In this document: piece by piece, positions 45,178 through 57,700 of the stretch
Layout: each line of letters opens with the position of its first letter
How positions within the stretch are numbered: position 1 is the stretch's first letter
Origin: Membranipora membranacea
Taxonomy: Eukaryota; Bryozoa; Gymnolaemata; Cheilostomatida; Membraniporidae
Reading direction: 5' to 3'
Assembly: GCA_914767715.1 (NCBI GenBank)
Contig: OU612065.1
Coordinates: 11,222,001 to 11,286,000, forward strand
DNA: 64,000 nt
Program-made: the position numbers and the translations under genes
Notes under the pieces: generated by a model
The model's database searches: none
Told to the model about the DNA's origin: nothing
What the model saw: the letters and a program-made list of their open reading frames with translations, nothing else

Positions 45178-47244
45178 CTAATCATCTTCTTGGTAGAGCT
45201 GTGTAGCCATGATATCACCTGTGGATATGGTTTGACAGGCAACCTCTCTGGTTACTTGGCTCACACCATTACTAAGTGGTTTAGCGGGTCTTGTATCACC
45301 TGTTGGCACAAGCATATAGCCGGGGATTAGCTGCTTGTTATCCTTGTTAACAGACTTCTGCATGTATTTTGACTCTGGTACCATCGATAAAGAAGGGATT
45401 GGTTTCTGATCTGCATCTCCTCCTTCCATATGAGTATTGATAGTCCACACTGGAATGCAGCCAGTGTTACTCTGACTAGCATCAACATAAGCATAGCTAT
45501 CATTGGGTAGATTGCTGTTGGCGTCGGCTGTTGGTAACAATTTTTTAATTTCCTCATCGACTCCAGATGCATTGAAGCCACCGCTGAGTGTGAAGGTAGA
45601 GTCAGTACCATACATACTACGTATGTCCTCCCCATCTCTCCAGATATGAGTAGCCCTCCACCGGGCACGACTACCACGAGCTGCTCTCACAGCATTGAAC
45701 CTCAAAATCTGACTGATCTTGAAGTGCTTAGCCAGGTCGTCATATCCATCGGGTAGGATTGACCGATCAAAGAAGACGTGCTCATGTCGGCCAAGATCGA
45801 TGATACCCCACAATTTAGCCAAATGGTACACTGGACCTTTGTGATTGTTAAGTGTACGATAATTGTGTGGTGGTCCTGATGTATGACTGGCTGTAGTGGA
45901 TGAGAGAGTAGATGGCCTTCCCTCCACCGAGTCGGTCATTTTTGACGATGTAGAGCTGTTCATGCTGTCTGGCTCATGTCTGGAGGGAGGAGATAGTGAG
46001 CAATCTGTGGTGCTAGTGCTTGAGCTTGGTCTACTCCCAGCCATTATAACATTCAGTCTGGTCTTTTTCAGGGTAACCAGGTTATCAACCAAAACAAAGA
46101 TGTTGGGAAATTTGGCAACAAAGTCCACCAGCTTAGCTGGACTGTTATCAAGAATGTTTTTAATGGGGTCAGCAGCAGCCGGTACTTTGCTGAGAACGTC
46201 AGTGAGGGATACTTTTCCGTCATTGGTTTGAACAACTTCTTTGAGGAAATTCATAGTTTTGTACTCGCTGGCAGTCATTGTGATGGGAGAAGGTTTGCTT
46301 TTACTATCCTTGCTGATTGATTTGGAAGCCGCTGTCGAATCAAGGCTACTGTCACTTTCACTTTTACTCATCATAGCCTGGTTTCTAGGTTTGTTTAGAA
46401 TGTCTTCAGTAAGGGTGACCATCTCATCAACTGTTATCACAAAAATGTCTTTGTGTTTTACGAGGAAATGCTGGAAATCAGCCTGAGGGCCAACAATATC
46501 TCTCATATCAGAAGGAGCTTGTGACAGGTGCCCAGCAAGGCTTTTGACAGGCAGTGTGCCGCCTTTCTTCAGTAGTTTATCTTGGAAATATTTGACAGCG
46601 TTGAGTTCAATCTCAACAGGCGAAATAGTTGGCTTTGGAGGTTCATTGGCTTCAGTCTCTTCAGAGGTTTCATGTAGAGGAGCACCATGTGTGTTTACTG
46701 ACACCATATTACCTATATAGTACAAAGCAGTACATTATTAGCATGCTGATCATACAATACTACAGTAATTGCCTAATTAATATCAGCAGATGATTAATAA
46801 TTCCAAGCTTTACTAAGACGATAGACTATACATGCCTTAGTATCAGTATAAGCAAGAAAGTCACTAACACTAGGGCTGAAATTCTCTAAATAGAGTGCAT
46901 TATCACAGGATCTTGATTTCTTATTGCATAACAGGCTAGTGAAACACGAGTAGATCGATTTTACAACCCCGAATGTCTTCACGAAATCATCGTCTTCAAC
47001 AACATCATTACACTAGGAATGTTGGTGATCTTAAGTACAAACCATCTATATGAAACAGTGAAGGATACTTGGCCAGAAAAGCTTTGAGTCCTTCTTCATT
47101 CCCTCCTGCTGCTGCTCTCATCTCTGGAGTGAAGCTTTTGCTGCCGAATCTACCAGCCACCTGAGAGATTGACAGCGGTGTGTTACTGTTCATTAAAACT
47201 TCAATGAAGTAGAGCATAGCTTTCTGCCCGGCCTCGTCTGCCAT
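45178..47244 (-). CDS. Egalitarian-like protein: three winged-helix repeats plus a cold-shock/OB-like domain
   Basis: Two exons, 47043-47244 and 45178-46712 (joined GAT G / GT AAT); 1737 nt, 578 residues. Three related modules of about 65 residues occur at 1-75, 104-169 and 218-283. Each has a helix, a loop with V/I-SxxxxxxP/GR, then FL-x-(K/R)-(Y/H/F)-P-x-(L/I)-F and a V-x-L strand (FLAKYPSLFHI, FLVKHKDIFVI, FVAKFPNIFVL). This resembles the winged-helix repeats of Egalitarian, the RNA cargo adaptor. A Ser/Thr-rich linker leads to about 360-425, which resembles a cold-shock domain: GPVYHLAKLWGIIDLG, HEHVFFDRSIL, then LRFNAVRAARGSRARWRATH. The 3'-5' exonuclease-like domain of Egalitarian is absent. 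I infer a cytoplasmic RNA-binding protein. The ortholog name is unknown to me. Confidence 0.8.
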
Positions 47245-50200
47245 GGTTGACTTGCAGTGGTTTTGTGTAGAGTCAAACTGTTCTAGCTAGTTAGTAGATG
47301 GTATTTATTTGCAATGGCTTTATTGCTTCTCGCTCATCACAAAAAAATGATCACCAACTTTCTACAAAATAAACAATAAAAAAGTAATGTAGATGGCCAT
47401 CATCATTGATTGACACACTGTTAATGAAACATCTCTATTCTCAGCATTAACTGTACCGAAGACAATGATTCATCTCTGACACAAACAGAATGACATTACT
47501 CACCCTAACTCATTAACAATTACGCCAGGAATTCATACAAAACATAAATTTCTCTCCTTACCGTACAAAAAATCCTTAAGAAAATTGTGATCCCGCTGGG
47601 AAATGTGCGAAATCGAAAAGAAATGGGCAATAAACAGTCAGTCGAGTCAAACGTATTGCGTAGCCTACCCATTGTTAAATGTAACACCATATTAAGTACA
47701 TGCAGCGACTATTGACCTAAAAATTGTCAAAATAAAATCAGCTAAGTGAGCATGTGCATGAGAAAGTTTATCACCATTCACATGATGTGTATATGATGTG
47801 GTAATAAGATTTACAATTATTTTACACTAGGGCCTAGGCTAAGAGCAAAGCCCTGCTACCCAATAATGTGTAGCTAACAACTGCTTTATGTACTGAGGTA
47901 TGATAGGTGTAGCAGAAGCAGCTGATATTTAAGAGCTGTCAGAAATGATATTGTTTATGAGTAAGTTAATGCATTAATTGTTATCTTTCAAATACAACTC
48001 ATCAAATGGGTGTAATTATCACTGGCTCTCACAGGCTAGCAAATCTCATTTATCAAGAAACCGAACAGCTCTGTTACCAATGAAAGTATAAAGCATGATT
48101 TTCATACAGCCAAAATCTTTACCACAGGCCAAAGTGGAATATAGAGTTGATTGATTCACAGTTTGCACTATGGGCCATAAAGTATATACATGTAGTATAT
48201 AGTTCGTCGTACAAAATTAACTATATATTTTTGGAGAGACGGTGTATACTACATGACCATCAGAAGGTAAGTCAAACGATAGCAATAGTTGATCCCAATT
48301 ACAACAAATCCAAAGAGACTAACTCTGTCAAGTACTCTTCAATATCTAAACAATGACACCAAACTATCAGGATATTGCTATCATTAGATTGTGATACCTA
48401 ACATTCTTTTGGTGGGTATAAAAACAAACATTCTGTTGAACGCTATAATTGTTACCCTCTGATTGAACATTGATTATTGAGGCCATTGAATATGGCAAGA
48501 CTATTTGAAATGAGTATCGCTAGGATGTTCATTTTCAGATCAAACTTTCCAAGAGGCATCCTTGGAGTAAATATTTTTCACAATAACTAGTTACATAACA
48601 GTATTAGATAGCATATCAACACATTAGTGTTACATTTGCTCCATCATTCAGAGAGAACAGCTTCAAAGAATGGGCCAAAACCTCTTACTTTAATCTGTCT
48701 AGACAAGCTATAGTGTAATACAACTAGCTGTGTGGTAAGGCATTCAAAAATAGTGCACTGAACAGCAATTAATCTGTTTTGCGAACATCCCCAGCTGTTC
48801 AACTCTAAACTCTAACGCCACATCATGCCACATCATAATGGCAGTAGAGGACTGCTCATTAGATGATTCACCGCAGACTTCTCATGAACAATGGTAAAAT
48901 CAGGTAATATTTATAACACTCCCAGTTACATATTTTGAAGTACTGACTTTCAACTATGGATAACTGGTGCTTACCGGAAATACATCTTTGAGAAGAAATA
49001 AATTCAAACTGGAAAAAGCTAGTGGGACACTTTCATTTTCAAATATTGCACCCGTAAGTGTCTCACTTCAGGAAAGCACAATAGTGGAGCATCTCTCAAC
49101 CCAAGCACTTGAGAAAGAAACTTGCAAAATCATGTCCTTTCTAACTATAGATTATCGACTTTTGAAAATAGGGAGCCATCTATCGAGTAAACTAAAAAAT
49201 GACCTATGATCAAAATGATAACGAGTTGACAGCGATGCAATTTCCTCACTAATTTTAATGGTACAGAACAGAATTATCGCTACAAGATGGACATCTTGCG
49301 GCTGTTTTTCAACATCGAGCATTGTTTACTATTTAATTATCTTCCTAATACAGCATTATATGATATTAAATCAATCTGTATCATAGTATATAGATAGCTG
49401 TACGCTTGAGCACACATGGTACTGTAACCCAATCACTCTGCATTGGTACTGGTTAACACACCGGGCAGATTAGGAGCGGTATAAATTGTCTCCAGCTTTC
49501 TGGACATTATAATAAAAAGAGGCTCTGTGACCCTTGTAAACAGCAATCTTACAACTCAGTGCAATTTTGATTCCAAAGTGTCAGAATTTTTGAATTATTG
49601 ACTATCATGTCAGGCTTGTGGGGGATGATAGCAGACATCATTAATTAATTAAAGGTCTGTTTTGGGTGGCACCCCACTAACAAAAAGATTAATCATAATA
49701 CACAAGCTATACTATAAACCCATGAGGACATGTCCACCATGAAATTTGTGACATGAATTCTCATGATCCTTGGATATCCCCCTGATTGTGATTCAATAAA
49801 TAAATTAATTTAATAAAATTCACACTCAGTGAGTCTATACTTTCAAACCAGACAAATAAGTCATTTCAGCAGTATTTACTTACTATCTAGACCGAAAGTT
49901 TATGAGCATTAGCTCAATAACGAAAGTAATGTGGATGACAGCAGCAGCTTCTTCCTCCTAGCTGGTAATTGGGGAAGAAATCTGAATTGGAGCTGCAATT
50001 TGCCACTTGTACGGAAGCATTTGTAGCTGACCCTAGACCCACTTCCTAACTTAGCATATTGTCCAATAAGTCTGGTATCGATATACTCTCTAAGTGTGGT
50101 TCTTACAAAGCTCCCCACTATGTCTAGGTTGTCAAATTTTAATCCAATTGGTCAATTTTCATGACCTCTCGGTGAACTTATCATTCATCCAATCATTGCC

Positions 50201-51760
50201 TTCATCTCATATTTTGTTGCCCTACAAAGGAAATTGGCTCGTAGTATAAAAATGTGGCCCGAAGTGTCAACAGTGCTGCTGCTGAGGAATATTCAATGTA
50301 AAATGGTCGATGGTGTGGCAAAGCACAAGGTTTTGCACAAGTGGCTGATACCAAGCTGAAGTTGTTGAGTGAGTAAGGTGCAATACCAGCATTAGCCACC
50401 ATTTTATAAATTAACAATCACCCTGTCATGCCAATGTATGTTTCAGGCAAGACCTAAACAAATATTTATATAATAATATATGAAGGAAGGGATACATAGT
50501 AGTAGTTACTGTTAGTTAGTACGTACAATACATACAATAAATATAATAAGTAGCAATACATACATACTACATAGTACATCATAATAGGCATCAGGAGTTA
50601 TAAGCATCTAAGCATAGTATGCATATATACTTTGCCAATGTCCATGTGTGGTTGACCATGCTCATCGACATTGGCAAAGTTACAATCAATCATCATCCTT
50701 GTAACTCCAGATACCATGAATACATACTCACTGCACCTGAATAACTTAGTCACAGGTAACAGTAGAGTAGGCTAGAGCGAATAGAGTTACTCCTTGGTAG
50801 AGTAGAAGAGTAGTCGAGCACTACTAGTTGTAACTTGGTTATGTATGACGGAGTCTTGTTTTGAAGATTATTATCTATCTAGCACAGGGAGGCTCTACTC
50901 TACTGCTAATCCTCCTAAGTATATGTCTGCAACATCGTTTGCCTGGTGGACTAGCCATGTGCCCCTGGGACTTACATGTATTCACTTTGCCGATGTCCAG
51001 GTCATGAGTATACCTGTGCTAGCTTTAGCCTCTCTTGACAAGCTCCGAACAAAGCAGTTGTCAAGACATGACAAGTAATTAGTAGTAGTGGAGTTGGTGG
51101 TGGCAAGAGTTGTATCACTCATTGGTAGGTAGACCATTGGTCTATAAATATAAGGCAGAAAAATTCATTCATGTATTGCCCGTAAATTGTCATCCTTGAA
51201 GACAATTAATATTAAAGAATGCATGAACTGAATACAAACCAACCGTAGCAATGAACTCACTCATTGCTCACAATAACTAGTAACCTGCCGTGGCAAGGTT
51301 GGTACAATAGGCTAATTAACTATAGTGATGCCTGTTTTGACAAGCTAAGAAATTATTGAGCAGGGAAATCCACAACAACCAGTAGTACTTTGCGAGTCTA
51401 CTCTAACTCTTCCTTTGACGCTGACACTTTATACAGCACCCTTGCAGTATCATGTCATGATGAGTTATACCTGATAGTGTCTGAGGAGTACTCGCTGAGT
51501 TATTCATACACAATACACGCAAGCGAAGATCAACACAATGATTTGTGTCACACATGTTTTTCTTGACTTTTAACTTGTTGTTAAGCTATCATAATTTAAT
51601 CTATGTTGCCTTGCAAAGAATGGGTAATGAGATAAAATGTGAGAATATTACCCCAAAGTACAAATTCCGCACAATCTCTAGTTATGTAGCAGCATGTTTC
51701 TTATGTGATTTCACCATATACTTCAGGTTCATGAGCGCTAGATAGAAGTCATAAGGCAGA
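47245..51760. other. Gene-poor 4.5-kb divergent interval between the Egalitarian-like gene and BTAF1
   Basis: No conserved exon could be supported on either strand; the open frames of 60-80 codons show no domain, splice phase or composition support. It should contain both promoters. A small hairpin lies at 50629-50680 (separate entry). It also has several AT-rich stretches, including AATTAATTAAAG-like sequence near 49640 and TACATA-rich sequence near 50520-50580. Confidence 0.5.
50629..50680. repeat. Perfect 14-bp hairpin with a 24-nt loop
   Basis: ACTTTGCCAATGTC at 50629-50642 is exactly mirrored by GACATTGGCAAAGT at 50667-50680. A close relative of the left arm (CACTTTGCCGATGTCCA) occurs near 50985 without a partner. 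It could be a small-RNA hairpin or a fragment of a palindromic element. Confidence 0.6.
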
Positions 51761-54700
51761 ATGGAGACAAGGTAAGGGCGCAATCATTTGCCAGAGAATT
51801 TTAATTGGGAATGCAATATATTAAACTCAGCAAGCTAATATTGCGACTTGAGTTGAGTTGAGAGTACACCAATCTCATGCTTGAGAGGGGCTATGCAAGC
51901 ACATTTAACATTCAAACTGTATTGTCACAGAAAAAACGATTACGTGTTTATTTGATATGTTTCATCATTTTTACTATTGGTTAGGTTAGACAGGCTGTTC
52001 ACACTATTGGATACAGGCTCCACACCCATAATTAGAAAGTCTGCGGCTGCTCAACTAGGAGAAATACAGAAACTACATCCCCATAAGCTCAGATACCTTC
52101 TCAACAAGGTATGCCCTAAAGGTGCACAAACACTGCAGATTTTGCTAACATTGGGACTTGGGAGCAACAAAAAGTCTGTGGGTTGGACTTTGCCACAAAA
52201 CGCAGATTTTTTGTTGCTCAAAATGATAGTTTATATAAAAGAAAAATCTGCAGTGCACCTTGACACAGGTTCTAGATCATAACTTTATGTATAGTAGCCG
52301 CAATTTTATTTTTTATGTCAATATCAGCCCTAAACAGCTCTGACCACAACAAAATGGATATTTTGAACAGGAAAAATGATTTTAAAAGTAGGTGCCCACT
52401 CTGAGAACTATTGAAAAAAAAAAAATTCAAAATGTACATAATTTATATGTTTTGGTTAGTCACTATCTGTAAATACTGCAAGATCCCTTTAGGTTTGACG
52501 ATGCTAAATTCGGCTTGAAACCTTTAGCGGACTGTGTGACCACTTTACCACCATAAATAGACCCTATTCTCCTTCAGGTATTGAATTTTGGTCACACGTT
52601 CTTGATACTATTTATTATCGATAATAAATGTATGCATCGTGTTGGCGAGGTTTTTTTCCCAACCAACATGCATCACCTGGAAAAACGTCCTCATTTCATT
52701 CATTACATGTTTCAGATATTGAATTTAATGAGAAGTAAGAACTGGGACACCAGAGTAGCTGCTGGAGATGCTATCGATGCTATAGCCAAGAACGTGCCGG
52801 CAAACATCGCCAAAAAGGTTAAGGATGAGACAGGAATCAAAGGTGCAGAGAAAACTGGACATATTCATTTGAAAAAAACCTTAAAATCTGTAACGATTTC
52901 AGACACACCACTTAACAAATAGATTTATTGTTATACCTGAGTGGGAATATGATCTGGGAACATACAATGTTTGTATAACTTTATAACTTACATTGCTCTC
53001 AATGCAATACCAGAATGTATTTGCTGTTCCATTTTTGTACTTACTTTCATGTTGATATTCCAGCTGAGCCAATGGATACGAGTCGCTCACCTGAGAGCCC
53101 CCTGGAGAGATTTGTGATTAGTGCTGTTATAAATGATAGCACCTCTCTGTTTAGTGCAGATGAGGAGCAGTTTGAACTGGCCACTCCTGTAGGTGAGTTA
53201 AAAGCTCTATATATCATATCTCATACTGCGTAATATGACCCAAAAACATCAAATCAGGCCTAATATACTCTGTGAAATTGCATGTGAGAAAGTGCAAAGC
53301 TGTTCACTTAAAACAAGTTTTTTGTTATTATTAATTTGAAAGGATTTTACCACAACAAACTGTGTAAGATTATGTGTGGGAACATATGTGGGTGGCACAA
53401 GAAGCAGTAAGATAACCTCGAATATATGGTGTAATTTTTCAACTCAGGTCTCGACGATAGAGAGTTGATAGCAAGACAGAAGTTTTTATTGAATAAGAAG
53501 CTGGGACTGGAGGGTCCTGCGGGTGAAGATATAGAACTCTTCAATGAAGAGGACTTGAGAATGCCACAACAGCCTGAAAAGGAGTCTAAGGCAACAGTGA
53601 GTTTCGTCACATCTTAGTTGATTTGATTACCATATTTACCTATGCTAATTCTAAAGTATTTTCGAACCAAACTGGACATACATGTTGGTCTTATATACTT
53701 TTTAGAAATAAAATAAAGTCATAATCGACTTTCTGATTAAGCTAATTTGAATTCTTTACTCCGATATCGTCCAAATGCATTTCTTAAATAATGCCAGTGC
53801 CACCAACCAAGGAGTCTTTAACTCCTTGCACCAACTACATGCCAATAATAAATGTATTTGGTTATTAAACCATACTGTAGAGCAAATTAGCCAAAGAGAT
53901 CATAGAAAAGCAGTTGAATACAGAAGGTATGAGTGTGAGAGAGATCAGTGTTGCTAAGAGAAAAGCAAGAATGGAACTTAAGCGTCAGTCTTCTAATGGG
54001 TGAGATGTGTACTATATCTTCAAACATAACATTACATAAAACTATGAACCCTAGACAATAAATACCTGGTCTACCATTATCACTGTGAATGATTGACAGT
54101 CTGAAGAATTGTCCACTCTCTGAACTAAATGTTCAGAGAGTGGACAACTACATACAACATGCCATGTTCTGCCTATAACAGTGCAAACTTTTCGAGTTCT
54201 ATGTACCATTGTTATTATTTATAGAACCAATGTGAGTGCCCCAGCAGATAAGAAAGTCAAGACAGCAAATGTCGCCGTAGACCAGCCTGGGCAACCAGAT
54301 AAGATACTACTAGATACAGTAGCTGAGGGTTATGAGGTGTGTATCAATTATATATATATATATTCCATGTTTATTCTGGAGAAGAATATGTCCTTAGGAC
54401 TTGTACCCAGAAAACAGAAAAATTGATAAAAATATGGTGTAGAATTAAAAAGACATGTAACTAAAAATCAAGAACAATGACAGGTAAAATTACAAAGTAC
54501 ACGCAGGCATTAATGAGCAGTAAAACATTACACAAGTTAATACACGATAGCTAGGAAAAGAAAAGTTCGAATAATGTAGCAGTAGGCTAAAAAGAAATGA
54601 TAAGAACTGACTCATTAATTGAGAAGTTTGAGGACGTGGCTCCGAGTGGCATTTTTGAATGTAGCAAGGGATTGACTCAGCTTAACATGATTGGGTAATT

Positions 54701-57700
54701 CGTTAAACTTCTGAGCTCCTAAATTAGCTAAAGCAAATCTATAATTTTCCTTGGATAGTCTAAAACCAGAACTTTTTGCAAGCCGAGTTTCACTAGTTAA
54801 TTTCTCGGGGAGCAGATTGGTATCAATTATTGGGACTAAACTATTAACAATTTTATAAAACGTCAGCAGATACAAATATTCGAAACGCCAAGTTAAAACA
54901 GGGATGTTGTAGGTCTTTCGAGTATTATCTTTAGAACTGTTATAGTCTATAATTTTCAATAATCTATTCTCAATTTAAAAAAAAATTTTTTGACATAGTC
55001 ATTTGTGGTAAATAAAACAGGAGAGCTGTATTCCAGATTAGAACGTATAAGTCCAATTTACCAAAGCTTAGCTAATTTAGGTGTCAGGAATTTCGTATTA
55101 CGTTGAACGTTTAATAGAAATGGTCATGACATTCGTTTTACCGCTGTTTAGAACAAGGCAATTTTCACTGTACCAACTGGATGCTTGATGAATGGTTTTT
55201 TCCATAAGTTTTGTGGAAATGTCTGGGTTTTCCCCATTGGTGACTAGTAGGCAGTCATCAGCATATAGATAACAATTTTTGAGCTCCATCAGATTGTTAA
55301 TAAACATGATAAACAGGAGGGGTCCAAGTACAGACCCCTACGGCACACCAGTTATAACTCGACTGCATTCAGATACACAACCATTAACTTTCATGGCCTG
55401 CTCTCGACTTGAAAGATAGTTGTATATATGTATGTATTCTATGTAATTCATTGACCTGGATTATGCAAGGTTTAAAGCCACTGTTGAAGGAGCTAAAATT
55501 CATATGTGGGAATTGTAAATTTTCATCCGACTTCTCTGTTGTTTTTCCTACCAGGTGTTAACCTGTTCCTGTTACAGGAAGAAGATGATGATGGTTGGCC
55601 ATTTCTAGATATCTGTGAAGTTTTATGTAATGAGTTGTTTAGTAAGGTATGGGAAATCAGACATGGTGCTGCCACATTACTGAGACAGATTGTCAAGCAG
55701 TGCGGATATTCTGCCGGAGTAGTTAATCCAGATTCTGTGAGTATAAAATGAAACCACCGCATGTAACCAGAGAACTATTGAAGTTATTCTCATATTCTAT
55801 CATGGTCACAAAGATTGTTTTTGCAGGTACTAAGATGATTTTCCTTTGATTTACCTGAAACTTTTTTCCAGGCAGCTGAGGAGAATCAACTGTGGTTAGA
55901 GCAACTATCAGTAAGACTTATCTGCATTCTGGCATTGGATCGATTCGCAGACTACATATCTGATGAAGTAAGATGTTATCCTACCTGTAATAATCTCTAG
56001 ATTACAGCGCTGATGTCCCAATTATCTGCAAACTATTTGTAACTCTCCATGACCTATGCAAATCTCTTATATTGAATATTTAGCGTAAATCAGGATGGGT
56101 ATGCTCTATTGCGCAATATACCTTTTGGATATGTCCAGATTGATGACAAACCGAGTATATAAACCTGTAAAGATCTGCGCACTGACTTCTAGACTGTTAA
56201 CTACCGTCTGTCAGATTTGACTTCGCCCCTTGTTATCAATTTAATAATAACTTAATAATAATAGACATTATGTTATAATTGTAGGTTGTGGCCCCTGTAA
56301 GAGAGACATGTGCACAAGCACTGGGTACAGTGTGTCGGTATCTTACCCCTACCTGTGTACAGAGTATTGTACATAAGTTATGTGAGATAATTAATCATCA
56401 GGTGTGGGAGGTCCGCTATGGCTCTGTGTTGGGATTGAAATATATTATCGCTGTAAGACAGGTAAGTCTATCGGCTTCCCACCTGTCCAAAAATGATAGT
56501 TATTGCATATTTATTCTGGTGGTAATGGTCAAAGGAACTGAAGCAATGTGAAGATTTAATAGGGATTAGCTTTAATAAGGGATTAGTTTTAAAATGCTAA
56601 ATGAATAAATAATTAAAGTATGCTATGGTTCAAATTCAGAAGACTGGGTAAGTGCATGAGATAATTGAGATAAATATTTTACTGTGATTTTGACAATAGA
56701 AATCACAAATATAAACCATCAAAGAAAATTATGACCACCTCAATTTTTTCTGTTCCCCTCAGAAAAAGACACATATTGACTCCATGATTAATTTTGTATA
56801 TCACACAAATATAGAAGAAAAATTATGCTTTCTGATTCATGCAATAATTTATTTTTAGGATTTAGTGAACGATATGGGGTCAGTATGGCCGTTAATACTT
56901 ACCTCTATAAATGACACAGTAGATGACGTGAGAGCTGTGACTGCCACCTGTCTGCTTCCTGTCGTAGATAAACTACCTATAATTATGCCTTATCAGGTAT
57001 GCCTACTCCTGAGATATCTTTGGATATGTCTTCAAGGTTATATTAGTCATTTCTTCTCTGCTCGTTAGGGACCAAAATGTGTTATGGAACTTCTGTTTTC
57101 CAGGTCGACTCGCTGGTGAAATATTTGTGGGATGCAATGCTTGATCTTGATGACCTCACATCCTCTACACACAGTATGATGACTTTACTGTCAGCGCTGC
57201 TAACTGTGGACAGACTTCAACAATTCAAGTTTGTACCAATGATTACCTTTGTTTGTTGTTGTTTGTTGTTGACTAGGAAACCATAGAAACACTGGTAAAG
57301 TGCTCACTAATAACCAAACTCATATATCTTATATCTTGCAACAATGCTGACGTATGATGCATTAGCTCTCGGCTTTGTATGAAGTTGGGTATTGTCATCA
57401 CTGATACAAGTCTTCTATGTACAAATAAGGTATGTTTGTATGTGCCTCATTTTCTACATTTATTTTAGAGGCTCAGTGCTGGTCGATTTAGTGCCTAGGG
57501 TCTGGCCATTCCTATCCCACAATATTAGCAGTGTCAGAAAGTCTTCTCTTAATATGCTCAATACAGTTTTCACGGAGGTAAACTATGTTGTATCAATATT
57601 AGAATTTATAACAGAAGCTTTCGTTTAAATAACTATCGAAATTGAGTTGTAAAAACTGTCTCTTGAAATTATTTCTGCATGCTTTTTTCCCTTAGCATAT

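Noticed and set aside
45327-45677. 116-codon minus-strand frame
   Set aside because: Alternative frame inside the large exon of the Egalitarian-like gene, which has clear domain support.
49909-50417. Two minus-strand frames of about 70 codons as small genes
   Set aside because: Basic or mixed composition but no signal peptide, domain, splice context or recognisable family.
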